Below, piece by piece: positions 1 to 12,359 of a stretch of 64,000 nt of DNA (within the stretch, counting starts at the first letter, position 1; each line of letters starts with the position of its first letter). The notes under the pieces were generated by a model, which searched no databases, had not been told where the DNA came from, and worked only from the letters and a program-made list of their open reading frames with translations. The position numbers were made by a program, and so were the translations under genes. The stretch is from Bathymodiolus thermophilus thioautotrophic gill symbiont (lineage in GTDB: Bacteria > Pseudomonadota > Gammaproteobacteria > PS1 > Pseudothioglobaceae): NCBI RefSeq assembly GCF_003711265.1, contig NZ_CP024634.1, positions 1,302,001 to 1,366,000 on the forward strand. The letters are read 5' to 3'.

Positions 1-307
1 TTGGTAAATCATTGTTTGATGACGGCATTAAGCAACTTTAATTTTCCCAGTCTAAAAAATAGTGAAATCTTTATATCAACATTAAGCCTTCACTTTTCAC
101 GCTAAATTGGCGATTTTTTAAACCCAGTCTTGGTTTTATTAAGACAGAGGCTCCCTGCATTAAAGATAAATAATTAACCCAAGGGTAATTTCATTCATTT
201 GTAAAAATTACAACTGAATGAAGTTTGCCTTTAAAAAAAATTTAAAAAAAATCGCCAATTTGGTGAATTTAATTAATTCAAGTGTCCATCATAAAAAACG
301 ATAAGTT
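1..307. repeat. Non-coding region with diverged MITE-like inverted repeat
   Basis: No gene is visible downstream of fabF here. Positions 104-122 (AAATTGGCGATTTTTTAAA) are repeated in inverse orientation at 241-261 with two extra A residues. The stretch around 90-145 resembles the core of the MITE family found elsewhere in the window (ACTTTTCAC..., TTTTTTAAACCCAG, TTAAGACA). Inside the inverted repeat, 190-204 and 208-222 form a separate near-perfect 15-bp hairpin with an AAA loop. The element ends cannot be recognised, so it is a decayed or divergent relative at best. Confidence 0.45.
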
Positions 308-1552
308 TTAAATTTTAGAGAATAAAATCGTTCCATTGGTGCCACCAAATCCAAACGAATTACTGATTGCATGGTTAATTTTCATCTCTCTGGCTTCATG
401 GGCACAATAATCTAAATCGCAATTAGGATCTTGATTGATGATATTAATGGTGGGTGGTGACACTTGATCTCTGATTGATAAGGCAGTAAAAATTGCCTCA
501 ATGCCTCCAGCAGCTCCTAGCAAATGACCCGTCATTGATTTTGTAGAACTCATTACAATTTTGTGGGCATGATTGCCAAATGCCAACTTAGTTGCATCAG
601 TTTCTGCTTGGTCGCCAGCAGGTGTAGAAGTGCCGTGTGCATTGATATAATCAATTTGTTCAGCATTAATGCCTGCATTTCGAAGTGCATTTTTTACACA
701 TCTAGCTGCACCTTTGCCCCCTTCAGAAGGCAAAGTCATGTGGTAGGCATCGCCACTCATGCCATAGCCCGAAACTTCGGCGTATATTTTTGCACCACGA
801 GCTTTGGCGTGCTCGTATTCTTCTAGTACCACTACGCCAGAGCCATCACTAAGGACAAAGCCATCACGGTCTTTGTCCCAAGGTCTGGATGCGGTTGCTG
901 GGTCATCGTTACGAGTGGAGAGGGCGCGTGCTGATGCAAACCCACCTAAGCCACAATTGGTGGTTGACATTTCAGCACCGCCAGCTATCATTACATCGGC
1001 ATCGCCATATTCAATCAGACGCGATGCATCGCCGATATTGTGTGTGCCCGTTGTACATGCTGTTACAATGGCAAAATTTGGCCCTTTGAGACCATATTTA
1101 ATAGACAAATTGCCAGAAATCATATTGATAATAGAAGAGGGGACAAAGAAGGGCGAAATTCGCCTTGCACCTTTTTCTCTAAAAAGGTCAACGGCTTTTT
1201 CAATGGAACCTAGTCCACCAATTCCTGAGCCAATTGCAACCCCAATGCGTTCGGCATTTTCCTCAGTAACTTCAAGTCCACTGTCTTCAATCGCCTGAAT
1301 ACCTGCCGCCATGCCATAATGAATAAAAACATCCATTTTTTTAGAATCTTTGGGTCTTAAGTAATCAGCAATATCAAAATCTTTAACTGAGCCACCAATA
1401 GTAACCGACTGCCCCTCAGTTTTAATATTACTTAAAGTGTTGATACCTGATTGCCCCTTAAGGATGTTATCCCATGCACTAGATATAGTTGATCCAACGG
1501 GGGAAACTATACCCATGCCTGTAATAACAACCCTTCTTTTATTCGTATTCAT
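308..1552 (-). CDS. fabF: 3-oxoacyl-ACP synthase II (KAS II)
   Basis: The enzyme condenses malonyl-ACP with acyl-ACP in the elongation cycle of type II fatty acid synthesis in the cytoplasm. The 414-residue length is normal for FabF. The catalytic triad is visible: the nucleophile Cys166 in [11 protein letters not shown], His306 in [11 protein letters not shown] and His343 in [13 protein letters not shown]. The C-terminal glycine-rich [10 protein letters not shown] is typical. The ATG follows a GAGG-containing stretch. It lies directly downstream of acpP, the usual acpP-fabF order, but a hairpin terminator sits between them, so fabF is probably expressed at a lower level than acpP. Confidence 0.97.
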   Translation of the reverse strand: MNTNKRRVVITGMGIVSPVGSTISSAWDNILKGQSGINTLSNIKTEGQSVTIGGSVKDFDIADYLRPKDSKKMDVFIHYGMAAGIQAIEDSGLEVTEENAERIGVAIGSGIGGLGSIEKAVDLFREKGARRISPFFVPSSIINMISGNLSIKYGLKGPNFAIVTACTTGTHNIGDASRLIEYGDADVMIAGGAEMSTTNCGLGGFASARALSTRNDDPATASRPWDKDRDGFVLSDGSGVVVLEEYEHAKARGAKIYAEVSGYGMSGDAYHMTLPSEGGKGAARCVKNALRNAGINAEQIDYINAHGTSTPAGDQAETDATKLAFGNHAHKIVMSSTKSMTGHLLGAAGGIEAIFTALSIRDQVSPPTINIINQDPNCDLDYCAHEAREMKINHAISNSFGFGGTNGTILFSKI

Positions 1553-1574
1553 GCAAACGCCTCTTTTTTATATA

Positions 1575-1602
1575 AAAAAAGCGCTAACAAAAGCGCTTTT
1601 TT
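1575..1602 (-). terminator. Intrinsic terminator/attenuator between acpP and fabF
   Basis: Positions 1575-1585 (AAAAAAGCGCT) pair perfectly with 1592-1602 across a 6-base loop. Read on the minus strand, the hairpin is followed by a run of T. It lies after the acpP stop and before the fabF start, so it would end most acpP transcripts while allowing some read-through. Confidence 0.75.
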
Positions 1603-1625
1603 GAATTTAAGTCAATTAATGGAAA

Positions 1626-1853
1626 TTACAAATTGTTATTGATATAGTCAATTGCTTGCTGAACTGTAGTAATATTTTCTGCTTCATCATCAGGGATTTC
1701 GCAGTCAAACTCTTCTTCAAGTGACATAACTAACTCAACAGTATCTAGGGAATCTGCACCTAAATCATCAATAAAAGAGGCATTATTGTCAATATCACCA
1801 CTTGCGTCTAATTGTTCGGCTACCACTGCTTTTACTCTTTGCTCAATACTCAT
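1626..1853 (-). CDS. acpP: Acyl carrier protein
   Basis: This small acidic protein (75 residues) carries the growing acyl chain on a 4'-phosphopantetheine arm. The attachment serine is Ser35 in the classic [12 protein letters not shown] motif. The ATG is preceded by AGGAAA at suitable spacing. It is followed by fabF, as in most gammaproteobacteria, but the usual upstream neighbours fabD and fabG are absent and queC lies upstream. Its own promoter is visible directly upstream. Confidence 0.98.
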   Translation of the reverse strand: MSIEQRVKAVVAEQLDASGDIDNNASFIDDLGADSLDTVELVMSLEEEFDCEIPDDEAENITTVQQAIDYINNNL

Positions 1854-1887
1854 TTGTTATTTCCTGTGTAATAATTATAAAAGTTAC

Positions 1888-1915
1888 ATTTTATCGTAAA
1901 AATAGTTTTATGCAA
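1888..1915 (-). promoter_or_regulatory. Sigma-70 type promoter for acpP
   Basis: On the minus strand a TTGCAT -35 element (1910-1915) and a TAAAAT -10 element (1888-1893) are separated by 16 bases. The predicted start lies about 30 bases before the acpP ATG. This is assigned by pattern only. Confidence 0.5.
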
Positions 1916-1929
1916 TAGTGTTTTTGCAA

Positions 1930-2604
1930 CTATTTTTGATAACGGGTGGGGTCAACTATATTCGCCTCCTTGAAGCCGAGTTTTCTATATTCGCAAGCAT
2001 CACAAAACCCGCAGGCATCGCCATTTTCATCTGCTTGATAGCAAGTGGTGGTCATGGCGTAATCCACGCCTAATGACAGACCTTTTTGAATGATTTGCGC
2101 CTTATGTAAATTTATTAATGGCGTGTGAATAGTAAGTTTTTGACCCTCAACACCTTGTTTGGTGGCAAGATTTGCCATGGTTTCAAAGGCGCTAATATAT
2201 TCTGCACGACAATCTGGGTAGCCTGAATAATCCAGTGCATTAACGCCGATAAAGATGTCTTGGCATTCTAGCACTTCTGCCCATGCCATTGCATAAGACA
2301 AAAAGATGGTGTTGCGTGCAGGCACATAAGTAATGGGAATGTCGTTACTTTTTTTAAATTTTGGCACATCAATCGCACTGTCAGTAAGTGCAGATCCGCC
2401 AATATCGCTTAAAGAGATGGTCATAATGCGGTGTTCAGTAGCAGAAAACAATTCAGAAACCTGTTTGGCAGCATTCAGTTCTGATTTTTGTTTTTGCCCA
2501 TAATCAAAACTTAATGCGTAGCAATCAAACCCTTGGGATTTGGCAATGGCAAGGGTGGTGGTAGAGTCCAAACCACCCGATAAAAGAACGACTGCTTTAG
2601 ACAT
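1930..2604 (-). CDS. queC: 7-cyano-7-deazaguanine synthase
   Basis: QueC converts 7-carboxy-7-deazaguanine to preQ0 with ATP and ammonia in the synthesis of the tRNA nucleoside queuosine. The PP-loop ATPase motif SGGLDS is at residues 9-14. The zinc site is a four-cysteine cluster near the C terminus (TTCYQ, then ACGFCDAC). The start was placed at MSKAVVLL, 16 codons inside the longest frame, because that ATG has a good AAGGAAA ribosome site and matches the family. It overlaps the end of parE by 8 bases, so the two are probably translated together. Confidence 0.95.
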   Translation of the reverse strand: MSKAVVLLSGGLDSTTTLAIAKSQGFDCYALSFDYGQKQKSELNAAKQVSELFSATEHRIMTISLSDIGGSALTDSAIDVPKFKKSNDIPITYVPARNTIFLSYAMAWAEVLECQDIFIGVNALDYSGYPDCRAEYISAFETMANLATKQGVEGQKLTIHTPLINLHKAQIIQKGLSLGVDYAMTTTCYQADENGDACGFCDACEYRKLGFKEANIVDPTRYQK

Positions 2605-4480
2605 TGGCAAGATTTCCTTTTTCTTCCAGCCACTTCTTTCGGTCTGGCGCACGCTTTTTACTGAGTAACATATCCATTGTTTGGTTTACTTGTAGGGGGT
2701 TATCAAGTGTTAATTGAATCAATCGGCGGGTGTCGGGCAACATTGTGGTTTCTCGCAGTTGCGAGGGGTTCATTTCACCCAAGCCTTTAAAGCGCTGGAC
2801 TTGAATTTTAACGCGTTTGTTGTCTTTTTCTATTTTCTTAATTGTGGCATCGCGTTCAGCATTGTCTAGTGCATAATGTACTTGTTTGCCAGCATCAATG
2901 CGATATAGTGGCGGCATTGCGACATAAATATGCCCCTCTTTGACTAACTTTGGAAAGTGTTTGACAAATAGCGTGCAAATCAAGGTGGCAATATGTGCAC
3001 CATCTGAGTCTGCATCTGCCAAAATACAAATTTTTCCATATCTTAGCCCTGACAAGTCATTACAGTTTGGCTCTAAGCCAATGGCAACGCTGATATCGTG
3101 TATTTCATTACTGGCCAACACTTGATCCGAATCGACTTCCCAAGTGTTTAAGATCTTGCCTCGTAATGGCAAGATAGCCTGGTATTCTTTGTCTCGTGCT
3201 TGTTTGGCAGAGCCACCTGCAGAATCTCCTTCAACGAGAAATACTTCAGTTTGATTGAGGTCAATACTGGTGCAATCTGATAGTTTACCCGGTAGGGCAG
3301 GGCCACTTACTATTTTTTTGCGTATCACTTTTTTCCCTATTTTCATCCGTGATTGCGCATTCATAATTGCCAATTCGGCAATCTTTTCAGCAATTGAAGT
3401 GTGTTGGTTTAACCAAAGGCTAAATATATCTTTAACCACATTAGCAACAAAACCTGCGCATTCTCTAGAGGACAGTCGTTCTTTGGTTTGTCCTGAGAAT
3501 TGTGGGTCTAAAATTTTAATAGACAATACATAGGCGATTTTTTGCCAAACATCATCGGGTGTAAGCTTAAGGTTCTTTGGCAATAGATTTCTAAATTCAC
3601 AGAATTCTTTTAAAGCATCTGTTAATCCAGATCGTAACCCGTTAACATGTGTGCCACCTTGGGAAGTGGGAATGAGATTGACATAACTTTCACTGATGAC
3701 ATTGGTGTTGTATTCTGTCCACGCTAAGGAGCAATGCATTTGCTGTTCATTGGACTCATAAGTTACGACAAATGGCACTTCTGGTAAACAGTCTAAGCCA
3801 TCAAGTGAAATGGACAGATAATCTTTTAAACCATCTTTATAACTCCAATGGTCTTCGGTGCCGTCAATTTCATTGCGGAAAGTAACCTCTAAACCTGGGC
3901 ATAATACTGCTTTTGAGCGTAAATTGTGTCTTAACTTGGTAACAGAAAATTTAACTGTGTCAAAAAATTGTGCATCTGGAATAAACTTAACTTTGGTACC
4001 TGTGTTGCGCTTTCCAACAGTGCCAACTACTTCCAGTTCAGATTTTTTAAGACCATTGGAAAATGAAATATAATGTGTTTTAGAATCGCGTTTAATCCAC
4101 ACTTCCACCAAGGTTGACAGGGCATTTACCACTGAAATACCAACCCCGTGCAAGCCTCCAGAAAATTGATAAGAATCGTTTGAAAACTTACCCCCCGCAT
4201 GCAGTTTGGTAAGAATTACCTCAACACCCGATATCCCTTCTTCGGGGTGAATGTCAACAGGCATACCACGACCGTTATCTTCCACTGAGATGGAATTATC
4301 TTTGCAAAGCACCACATTGATCTTGGTGGCGTATCCAGCCACCGCTTCATCGACGCTGTTATCAATAACTTCTTGTGCCAAATGATTGGGACGCTCAGTT
4401 TCTGTGTACATTCCGGGGCGTTTACGCACTGGATCTAAGCCTGACAATACCTCGATGGAAGACGAATCATAGTTACTCAT
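2597..4480 (-). CDS. parE: DNA topoisomerase IV subunit B
   Basis: ParE is the ATPase subunit of topoisomerase IV, which unlinks replicated chromosomes together with ParC. The N-terminal GHKL ATPase shows [18 protein letters not shown] and [15 protein letters not shown], with the QTK loop in FSGQTKERL. The TOPRIM domain shows [12 protein letters not shown] and [11 protein letters not shown]. The length of 627 residues fits ParE rather than the longer GyrB of E. coli. The ATG at 4480 was preferred over a TTG four codons upstream. parC is not in the window. Confidence 0.9.
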   Translation of the reverse strand: MSNYDSSSIEVLSGLDPVRKRPGMYTETERPNHLAQEVIDNSVDEAVAGYATKINVVLCKDNSISVEDNGRGMPVDIHPEEGISGVEVILTKLHAGGKFSNDSYQFSGGLHGVGISVVNALSTLVEVWIKRDSKTHYISFSNGLKKSELEVVGTVGKRNTGTKVKFIPDAQFFDTVKFSVTKLRHNLRSKAVLCPGLEVTFRNEIDGTEDHWSYKDGLKDYLSISLDGLDCLPEVPFVVTYESNEQQMHCSLAWTEYNTNVISESYVNLIPTSQGGTHVNGLRSGLTDALKEFCEFRNLLPKNLKLTPDDVWQKIAYVLSIKILDPQFSGQTKERLSSRECAGFVANVVKDIFSLWLNQHTSIAEKIAELAIMNAQSRMKIGKKVIRKKIVSGPALPGKLSDCTSIDLNQTEVFLVEGDSAGGSAKQARDKEYQAILPLRGKILNTWEVDSDQVLASNEIHDISVAIGLEPNCNDLSGLRYGKICILADADSDGAHIATLICTLFVKHFPKLVKEGHIYVAMPPLYRIDAGKQVHYALDNAERDATIKKIEKDNKRVKIQVQRFKGLGEMNPSQLRETTMLPDTRRLIQLTLDNPLQVNQTMDMLLSKKRAPDRKKWLEEKGNLANV

Positions 4481-4668
4481 AAATGAACCCAATTTGATTT
4501 AGAAAGGCTTGCAAATGATAAATTTTTCACCCAAATATATATAAAATAATCTGTTATTTGGCGAATTTTAAAGCAGAGAAAGCGTCGTTTTGTTTGTTTC
4601 ATAAGTTGTAAAAAGTTAATGCAATAATTATACAATTGTTTCAAGTTATTTTGAAAAGTATCATACCA

Positions 4669-4697
4669 AAAAAAGCCCCGTAAAAACGAGGCTTTTT
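4669..4697 (-). terminator. Intrinsic terminator after groEL
   Basis: AAAAAGCCCCG pairs with CGAGGCTTTTT across a short A-rich loop, with one mismatch. Read on the minus strand it lies about 20 bases after the groEL stop and ends in a T run, so it closes the rpoH-groES-groEL block. Confidence 0.75.
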
Positions 4698-4717
4698 ATA
4701 ACTAAAAGTCAGATGAT

Positions 4718-6645
<1,928 letters not shown>

Positions 6646-6672
6646 TTTTTCTCCTATTTAATTTTTGAGTTT

Positions 6673-7527
6673 TTAAACTTGTTCTTTTAACAAGCTCTTA
6701 AGCTTTTGCATGGCTTTGTTTTCAAGTTGACGAATCCTTTCAGCAGAAACATCATACTTGTCTGCTAAAGTATGTAGGGTCGTTTTCTCTTCTTTCAAGT
6801 ATCTAGATTGCAAAATATCCAAACTTCTTTCATCAAGTGCGGAAAGTGCTTTGTAGAGTTGTTGTTGCTGGTTTTTTCGAGTGTCGTTACTGAGTAATAA
6901 TTGCTCAGGTGTTTGTGCATTAGCGTCAGTTAGGTAACGCTCTGGTGCAAAGGTATTTTCTTCGTCTGAGTCTGTAGCCTCAAAAGCAACATCATTGAAT
7001 TGTAATCGAGATTCCATTTCCAAAACATCTTTAGGGCGCACACCCAGTTCATTGGCTATTTCTTCTGCTTGTTCTGCACTAAGGGAGGTATAGATATGTG
7101 ATTTTGCTTTTTTAAGTTTAAAAAATAATTTGCGCTGTGATTTCGTCGTCGCAACCTTGACAATCTTCCAGTTTTTAAAGATAAATTCGTGAATTTCAGC
7201 ACGAATCCAATAAACTGCGTAAGAAGCAAGGCGTACATTTTTATTGGGATTAAAGCGCTTAACCGCCTTCATTAAACCAATCGTGCCTTCTTGAATTAAA
7301 TCTGCTTGCTCAAGCCCATAACCTTTATAGCCATGTGCAATAAAAGCAACAAAACGCATGTGTGATAATACCAGTTTTCTGGCTGCGCTTAAATCGTGGT
7401 TTTCATACAATTCAACAGCCAAGGCATATTCTTCTTCTGCCGATAGAATCGGCGGATATTTTTGAACACCAATGCCAGTATTTGCACTAGGCGTTTGAAC
7501 GCTGGGTAGGGTAGATTTTTGATTCAT
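6673..7527 (-). CDS. rpoH: RNA polymerase sigma-32 factor
   Basis: This is the alternative sigma factor for heat-shock genes, including groESL. The 284-residue protein has sigma region 2 (DLIQEGTIGLMKAVKRFNP and the following YAVYWIRAEI), the RpoH-specific box QRKLFFKL just after region 2.4, and region 4 with a helix-turn-helix near DKYDVSAERIRQLENKA. The RpoH box separates it from RpoD, RpoS and FliA. It lies immediately upstream of groES-groEL on the same strand, whereas in enterics rpoH follows ftsYEX. Confidence 0.95.
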   Translation of the reverse strand: MNQKSTLPSVQTPSANTGIGVQKYPPILSAEEEYALAVELYENHDLSAARKLVLSHMRFVAFIAHGYKGYGLEQADLIQEGTIGLMKAVKRFNPNKNVRLASYAVYWIRAEIHEFIFKNWKIVKVATTKSQRKLFFKLKKAKSHIYTSLSAEQAEEIANELGVRPKDVLEMESRLQFNDVAFEATDSDEENTFAPERYLTDANAQTPEQLLLSNDTRKNQQQQLYKALSALDERSLDILQSRYLKEEKTTLHTLADKYDVSAERIRQLENKAMQKLKSLLKEQV

Positions 7528-7560
7528 TGTCTTGTATTAAAGAGGAGAAAACACAAAAGT

Positions 7561-7590
7561 ATTATACCTTAATTTAAGGTTTTTTTATAA
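7561..7590 (-). promoter_or_regulatory. Possible rpoH promoter with internal palindrome
   Basis: On the minus strand a perfect TATAAT (7561-7566) lies about 35 bases before the rpoH ATG. A weak -35 TTATAA sits about 18 bases upstream. The spacer contains a 15-base palindrome, ACCTTAANTTAAGGT (7566-7580), in an operator-like position. No regulator can be named. Confidence 0.4.
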
Positions 7591-7691
7591 GGCTTCCGCA
7601 CCCAATTTAAAAAATAGGAAATGCAAATTTAGTGCCAATTTGCTGTGTTTAATTATTAGGTTGATAAAGGGTTGGCTATAATTTATATTTT

Positions 7692-8303
7692 CTATTGTCG
7701 GGTTAGAGATGCAAGCAAGGTTTGGTGCTTAGAAAATTGTTGCTCGGTGTCTAATCTCTGCGAATGAATAATATTGGACAAGTCATCGAGTGCCGTTTCA
7801 AAGTCATCGTTAATGACCAAATAGTCAAATTCATTATAATGTTGCATTTCACTGACAGCGTCTTGCATTCTGCGTTCAATAATGGCTGCATCGTCCTGCC
7901 CTCTACCGGTTAAACGCTCTCTAAGTGCCTCAATAGAAGGGGGGATGATAAAGATGCTGATAATATTTGGAAAACTTTTTTCAACTTGTCTGGCACCTTG
8001 CCAATCAATTTCTAAAATCACATCTTGATCTGCTGCCAATAAATCTTTAACCGTTTGTTTGGCACTGCCATAGTAATTGTCAAACACACAAGCCGATTCA
8101 ATAAAGCCATCATTGTCGTTGATGGCATCAAACTCATCTTTGTCAACAAAGAAGTAGTTTTTTCCATGTATTTCACCTGGACGAGCCACACGAGTAGTGT
8201 GTGAGACTGAGACACAAAGATTTTGCGTTTTTTCAATCAAGGCTTTGACCAAAGAGGTTTTGCCACAACCAGAGGGGGCGGCGATAATAAATAGATTGGC
8301 CAT
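7692..8303 (-). CDS. gmk: Guanylate kinase
   Basis: Guanylate kinase phosphorylates GMP to GDP. The P-loop APSGCGKTSL is at residues 9-18. The GMP-binding segment VSHTTRVARPGEIHGKNYFF and the lid-region GRGQDDAAIIERRM follow. At 203 residues it has the usual length. Its ATG overlaps the yggX stop by one base (TAATG), which suggests translational coupling within the envelope operon. Confidence 0.97.
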   Translation of the reverse strand: MANLFIIAAPSGCGKTSLVKALIEKTQNLCVSVSHTTRVARPGEIHGKNYFFVDKDEFDAINDNDGFIESACVFDNYYGSAKQTVKDLLAADQDVILEIDWQGARQVEKSFPNIISIFIIPPSIEALRERLTGRGQDDAAIIERRMQDAVSEMQHYNEFDYLVINDDFETALDDLSNIIHSQRLDTEQQFSKHQTLLASLTRQ

Positions 8304-8569
8304 TATTCTTTTGTGTAACCTACAATGTCATCAGCTCCGTCTGCTGAAAAGAAGAATTTTTCCATTTGTTCTTTTAAGTAACTTTGTGCTTTTTCGTCTA
8401 ACATATTAAGGTTATTTTCGTTAATTAACATGGTTTGATGATCTAGCCATGCTTGCCAGCCCTGTTTGGACACATTGTCTAAAATGCGTTTGCCCAGTTC
8501 ACCTGGATAAGGCGCTCGCTCTAAAGCTTCGAGTTCTTTGTTTAGTTGGATACAATTTACAGTGTTCAT
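8303..8569 (-). CDS. yggX: Probable Fe(2+)-trafficking protein
   Basis: This is a YggX-family protein of 88 residues, linked in enterics to iron handling and protection of Fe-S clusters from oxidation. Family hallmarks are an N-terminal Cys (VNCIQLNKE), YPGELGKRI, the [16 protein letters not shown] segment and the C-terminal GYTKE. The usual partner mutY is not adjacent. It overlaps murJ by 4 bases (ATGA) and gmk by 1 base. Confidence 0.93.
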   Translation of the reverse strand: MNTVNCIQLNKELEALERAPYPGELGKRILDNVSKQGWQAWLDHQTMLINENNLNMLDEKAQSYLKEQMEKFFFSADGADDIVGYTKE

Positions 8570-10095
8570 AATTCCCTCATTTTTACACCCAACAGTCTTA
8601 AACTTACAAAATAAATAAGCACTGAAAGGCTAATGACATACCCTATTTCTAACACTCTGTTCCAAGCGCTGGCATTTAGGTAGTCATTGATTGTTTGATT
8701 AAAATTTAAAATAAAGATGGCTATTATAATAGTTGCCAGTAAAACTTTAAGAAATAGTTTGAAAAAATTCTTAGAAAGCGTAAAAATAGCACGCTGATTT
8801 AAGTAATAATACAATAAAGAGGCGTTGATAGCCGCAGATATTGAGGTGGCAATTGCCAAACCTGTGTGTGCATAGTAATAAGCCAATATGGCGTTTAAAA
8901 ACACATTGGTACCCATTGCTATTATGCCTACTTTAACAGGCGTCTTGGTGTCGCCTCTGGCAAGAAACACAGGTGCTAAAATTTTGATGGTAATAAATGC
9001 TATCAATCCAACGCCATAAGCCATCAGACTAAGTGCAGATTGATGAGCAGCGAAGGCATCAAATTTATCATATTGAAACAAAGTAATCATTAGGGGTTCT
9101 GCCAACAAAACAAGCCCTATACAAGCAGGTGCACCCAATATTAAGCCAATTTTGAGTGCATAGTCCACTGTGCGGGTAAATTTTTGCTCATCTTTGTTGG
9201 CAAAATGACGACTGAGTTTAGCCAGGGCTACTGTTGCTAAGGCAATGCCAATCAATGCCAAAGGCAATTCTAGCAATCTGTCTGAATAGTACAACCAAGA
9301 CACGCTACCACTGACCATCATGGTGGCAATCATGGTGTCAATTAGTAGGTTGATTTGTGATACTGAAACACCGAATAGGGCGGGTATTAGTCGTTTTTTG
9401 AGGGTTTTTACAGCTTGGTGGTCGCCTTTTACCAGGCGAGGCATTTTTTTGATTTTGATTAAAAATGGGATTTGAAATAACAATTGCACAACACCACCAA
9501 TCAACACTCCCCAAGCCAGTGCCATAATGGGCGTGTCTAAATTTCCTGACAAATAAACTGCACACAAAATCATGGAAATATTTAACAGCACAGGGGTAAA
9601 GGCAGGTATCGAAAATTTGTCGTAAGTATTGAGAATGCTACCCGCAAATGCGGTTAATGAAATCAGTAATAGGTAGGGAAAAGTAATGCGCAACATATCT
9701 GTTGCCAAGTTAAACTTGGTTGGATCGGCATCAAAATAAAAGCCCCAAGCAAACACAAAGATAATGGCAGGAGCGATGATTACGGCGATCAAAGTAAGAA
9801 CAATGAGAGTGGTTAGGAATTTGGTGCCAATATGGTTGATGATATTTTGCACTTCCGCTTCACTGTGATTGGCTTTAGCGTCAGCTAAAATGGGTACAAA
9901 TGCCTGAGAAAAAGCACCTTCACCAAACAAACGCCTGAGAAAATTAGGGATTTTGAAAGCAACTAAAAAGGCATCTGTTAAGCCATTTGCACCAAAGTAT
10001 CGTGCCACAATATAATCACGAATTAACCCTAAAATTCGTGATATAAAAGTCATTATAGTAACAACACCACTAGACTTTAAAAAAGACTTGTCCAC
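8566..10095 (-). CDS. murJ: Lipid II flippase MurJ (MviN)
   Basis: This MOP-superfamily membrane protein (509 residues) moves lipid II across the inner membrane for peptidoglycan synthesis. The N-terminal signature [20 protein letters not shown] and [15 protein letters not shown] are clear MviN motifs. Around 14 hydrophobic segments follow across the length. It lies 7 bases after lpxA and overlaps yggX by ATGA, so it appears co-transcribed with the lipid A genes. Confidence 0.96.
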   Translation of the reverse strand: MDKSFLKSSGVVTIMTFISRILGLIRDYIVARYFGANGLTDAFLVAFKIPNFLRRLFGEGAFSQAFVPILADAKANHSEAEVQNIINHIGTKFLTTLIVLTLIAVIIAPAIIFVFAWGFYFDADPTKFNLATDMLRITFPYLLLISLTAFAGSILNTYDKFSIPAFTPVLLNISMILCAVYLSGNLDTPIMALAWGVLIGGVVQLLFQIPFLIKIKKMPRLVKGDHQAVKTLKKRLIPALFGVSVSQINLLIDTMIATMMVSGSVSWLYYSDRLLELPLALIGIALATVALAKLSRHFANKDEQKFTRTVDYALKIGLILGAPACIGLVLLAEPLMITLFQYDKFDAFAAHQSALSLMAYGVGLIAFITIKILAPVFLARGDTKTPVKVGIIAMGTNVFLNAILAYYYAHTGLAIATSISAAINASLLYYYLNQRAIFTLSKNFFKLFLKVLLATIIIAIFILNFNQTINDYLNASAWNRVLEIGYVISLSVLIYFVSLRLLGVKMREL

Positions 10096-10102
10096 CTAGG
10101 TG

Positions 10103-10894
10103 TTATTCTTCGTTAGGGCCACGCATAATGCCTGCTTTAGAGCTGCGGATACAGGCTACGAATTGTAGGACTTCCACATGATCGGATTCGGTTTCTTCCA
10201 ATTTTTTTAAAGATTGGTCAAGCAACCCAGAGCCACGATAAACTATTTTAAAAGCGCGTTTAATGGCAGCAATTGCATTCGTTGAAAAGCCTCGACGGCG
10301 CATACCTTCGGCATTAATGCTACGAACACGAGTTTGCACACCTGATGCCAGCATATAAGAGGGAATGTCTTTGTTGATTTGACAACCCATGCCAACATAA
10401 GTATGCATACCAATCATACAAAATTGTTTAACCAAGGTAAAACCACCCAGAATTGCCCAATCTTGTATGCGCACATGCCCAGCTAATGAGGCGTTGTTTG
10501 ACATAATAATATGGTTGCCAATATAGCAATCATGGGCAATATGCACATACGCCATAAACAGATTATTGGAGCCAACACGAGTAATAGATTCATCTTTTTC
10601 TGTACCACGATTAATGGTGCAAAATTCTCGAATTTGATTGTCATTGCCAATAATCAAATTAGATTCTTGTCCGGCTTCATAAGTAATGTCTTGCGGATCG
10701 CCACCAATCGAGGTGAATGAATAAATATGGTTATTTTTGCCAATTTTGGTTGGCCCTTGTATGACAGCGTGGGATTCTACAACGGTGCCTGAGTCAATTT
10801 CAACATTTGCACCAATGATAGTGTACGCACATATTTTGGCATCTTTATGAATTTTTGCACTGGGGTCAACAACTGCACTGGGATGTATTGTCAT
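10103..10894 (-). CDS. lpxA: UDP-N-acetylglucosamine O-acyltransferase
   Basis: LpxA performs the first step of lipid A synthesis, transfer of a 3-hydroxyacyl group to UDP-GlcNAc. The protein is 263 residues with hexapeptide repeats forming a left-handed beta-helix. The catalytic histidine lies in HIAHDCYIGN (His121, equivalent to E. coli His125). The C-terminal helical part includes RRRGFSTNAIAAIKRAFKI. It follows fabZ closely, the standard lpxD-fabZ-lpxA order. Confidence 0.96.
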   Translation of the reverse strand: MTIHPSAVVDPSAKIHKDAKICAYTIIGANVEIDSGTVVESHAVIQGPTKIGKNNHIYSFTSIGGDPQDITYEAGQESNLIIGNDNQIREFCTINRGTEKDESITRVGSNNLFMAYVHIAHDCYIGNHIIMSNNASLAGHVRIQDWAILGGFTLVKQFCMIGMHTYVGMGCQINKDIPSYMLASGVQTRVRSINAEGMRRRGFSTNAIAAIKRAFKIVYRGSGLLDQSLKKLEETESDHVEVLQFVACIRSSKAGIMRGPNEE

Positions 10895-10906
10895 ACTAGT
10901 CCTCGT

Positions 10907-11350
10907 TTAACTTGCGGCTTTTTGGGTGCACATTAATTCAGCAGTAGTCACTATCTTTCCATCAACTGTGGCAGCACATTTAAACTTCCAAATGCCGCGT
11001 TTAACCGCTAAAACTTCTACTTCAAGGTGCAATTGGTCACCCGGCTCAACCATGCGTTTAAAACGCACTTTATCCACACCAACCAGCATATAAATTTGCC
11101 CATCAATTGGTTTGCCCACTTCAGATTTAAATGCCAGAATACCTGTGGCTTGTGCCAACGCCTCAATAATCAACACGCCTGGCATAATTGGTTGCGCTGG
11201 AAAGTGTCCAGTGAATTGTGGCTCATTAAAAGAAACATTTTTGAGAGCAACGATAGATTTGCCGATTTCTAATTCTAGTACCCTGTCAATCATTAGAAAA
11301 GGGTAGCGGTGTGGTAAATAATTTTTAACATCTTGAATGTTCATTTCCAT
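10907..11350 (-). CDS. fabZ: 3-hydroxyacyl-ACP dehydratase FabZ
   Basis: FabZ dehydrates 3-hydroxyacyl-ACP in fatty acid elongation and competes with LpxA and LpxD for the same substrates. The hot-dog fold protein is 147 residues. The catalytic pair is His49 (QFTGHFP) and Glu63 ([12 protein letters not shown]). [13 protein letters not shown] near the N terminus is typical. It begins 2 bases after the lpxD stop. Confidence 0.97.
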   Translation of the reverse strand: MEMNIQDVKNYLPHRYPFLMIDRVLELEIGKSIVALKNVSFNEPQFTGHFPAQPIMPGVLIIEALAQATGILAFKSEVGKPIDGQIYMLVGVDKVRFKRMVEPGDQLHLEVEVLAVKRGIWKFKCAATVDGKIVTTAELMCTQKAAS

Positions 11351-11352
11351 GT

Positions 11353-12348
11353 TTATCGTCCTTTTAAGTGTTTCAATTGAATGTTTAAGTATTGTGTGAT
11401 TTTATCAAGTTTTAACAACCATATTTGGGTTCTTTTCCAATCTGAATGCGGAGAAATGGAGGTAAAGCCTGTGTAGCGCCCTTTATCTAAATGTTTGTCC
11501 ACCGTACTGGCACCAGTAATAACAACATCGTCTGCTAAGTGTATATGGCTGGCAATCACTGCACCACCACCAATTTGGCATCGCCTGCCCAATGTTACAC
11601 TACCGCCAATGGTTACACCAGCAGCAATTGCTGTGTTTTCACCCAAACTGACATTGTGGGCAATGTGCACCAAGTTATCAAGACGCACACCATTGTGTAT
11701 TTGCGTGTCTTCCAATGTGCCTCTGTCGATAACTGTATTTGCACCAATAGCAACATCATTCCCAATGACCACATTGCCTAAATGTGCAATAGTGTGCCAA
11801 TGTCCTTGACTGTCCAGAGCGTTGCCAAAACCTTCTGAACCGATGACCACGCCTGCTGAGAGCGAGACATTGTTGCCAATGGTGCAGTTTTGCAAAACAG
11901 TCACATTGGGTTGGATAACGACATTATTCCCTATTGTTACACCTTGCTCAATGACTGTATTGGCGCCAATGGTGCAGTCTTTGCCAATCCTAACATGTGC
12001 TCCAATAGTGCAATTTTTGGCAATGTTTTTGCTGTTAATTTGAGCGCTGGTGTGGACACCATCAAAATAGGTGGGTGGTTGCTTAAAATAATGCGTAATT
12101 TGAGCAAAAGCCAAATAAACATCATCCACCACAAGGGCGTTAGTGGGGCAATCTTTTAACAAATCCTTGGTTATGATGACTGCACCTGCTGTTAAGGTTG
12201 GTAAATCTGATTTGTATTTATTGGAGGCAACATAAGTAAGTTGATCTTTTTGTGCATTAAAACTAGTGGCAAGACTGTTGATTTTTATTGACGCATCGCC
12301 TATTAATTCGGCGTCAATAAAAGTGGCAATGTCTTTTAATATATACAT
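11353..12348 (-). CDS. lpxD: UDP-3-O-acylglucosamine N-acyltransferase
   Basis: LpxD adds the second 3-hydroxyacyl chain in lipid A synthesis. The N-terminal uridine-binding domain spans about residues 1-100. A run of hexapeptide repeats ([20 protein letters not shown] and onward) follows. The catalytic histidine is in [16 protein letters not shown] (His231). The C-terminal helix ends the 331-residue protein. It lies directly downstream of bamA; the skp gene that normally separates them is missing. Confidence 0.96.
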   Translation of the reverse strand: MYILKDIATFIDAELIGDASIKINSLATSFNAQKDQLTYVASNKYKSDLPTLTAGAVIITKDLLKDCPTNALVVDDVYLAFAQITHYFKQPPTYFDGVHTSAQINSKNIAKNCTIGAHVRIGKDCTIGANTVIEQGVTIGNNVVIQPNVTVLQNCTIGNNVSLSAGVVIGSEGFGNALDSQGHWHTIAHLGNVVIGNDVAIGANTVIDRGTLEDTQIHNGVRLDNLVHIAHNVSLGENTAIAAGVTIGGSVTLGRRCQIGGGAVIASHIHLADDVVITGASTVDKHLDKGRYTGFTSISPHSDWKRTQIWLLKLDKITQYLNIQLKHLKGR

Positions 12349-12359
12349 TATTAAGCGCC

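Noticed and set aside
804-1298. A 164-codon plus-strand frame within fabF
   Set aside because: It lies antisense to a fully conserved fabF and has no recognisable family.
7566-7580. The ACCTTAANTTAAGGT palindrome as a gmk terminator
   Set aside because: On the minus strand it is followed by TATAAT rather than a T run, and the stem is weak; a promoter-operator reading fits better.
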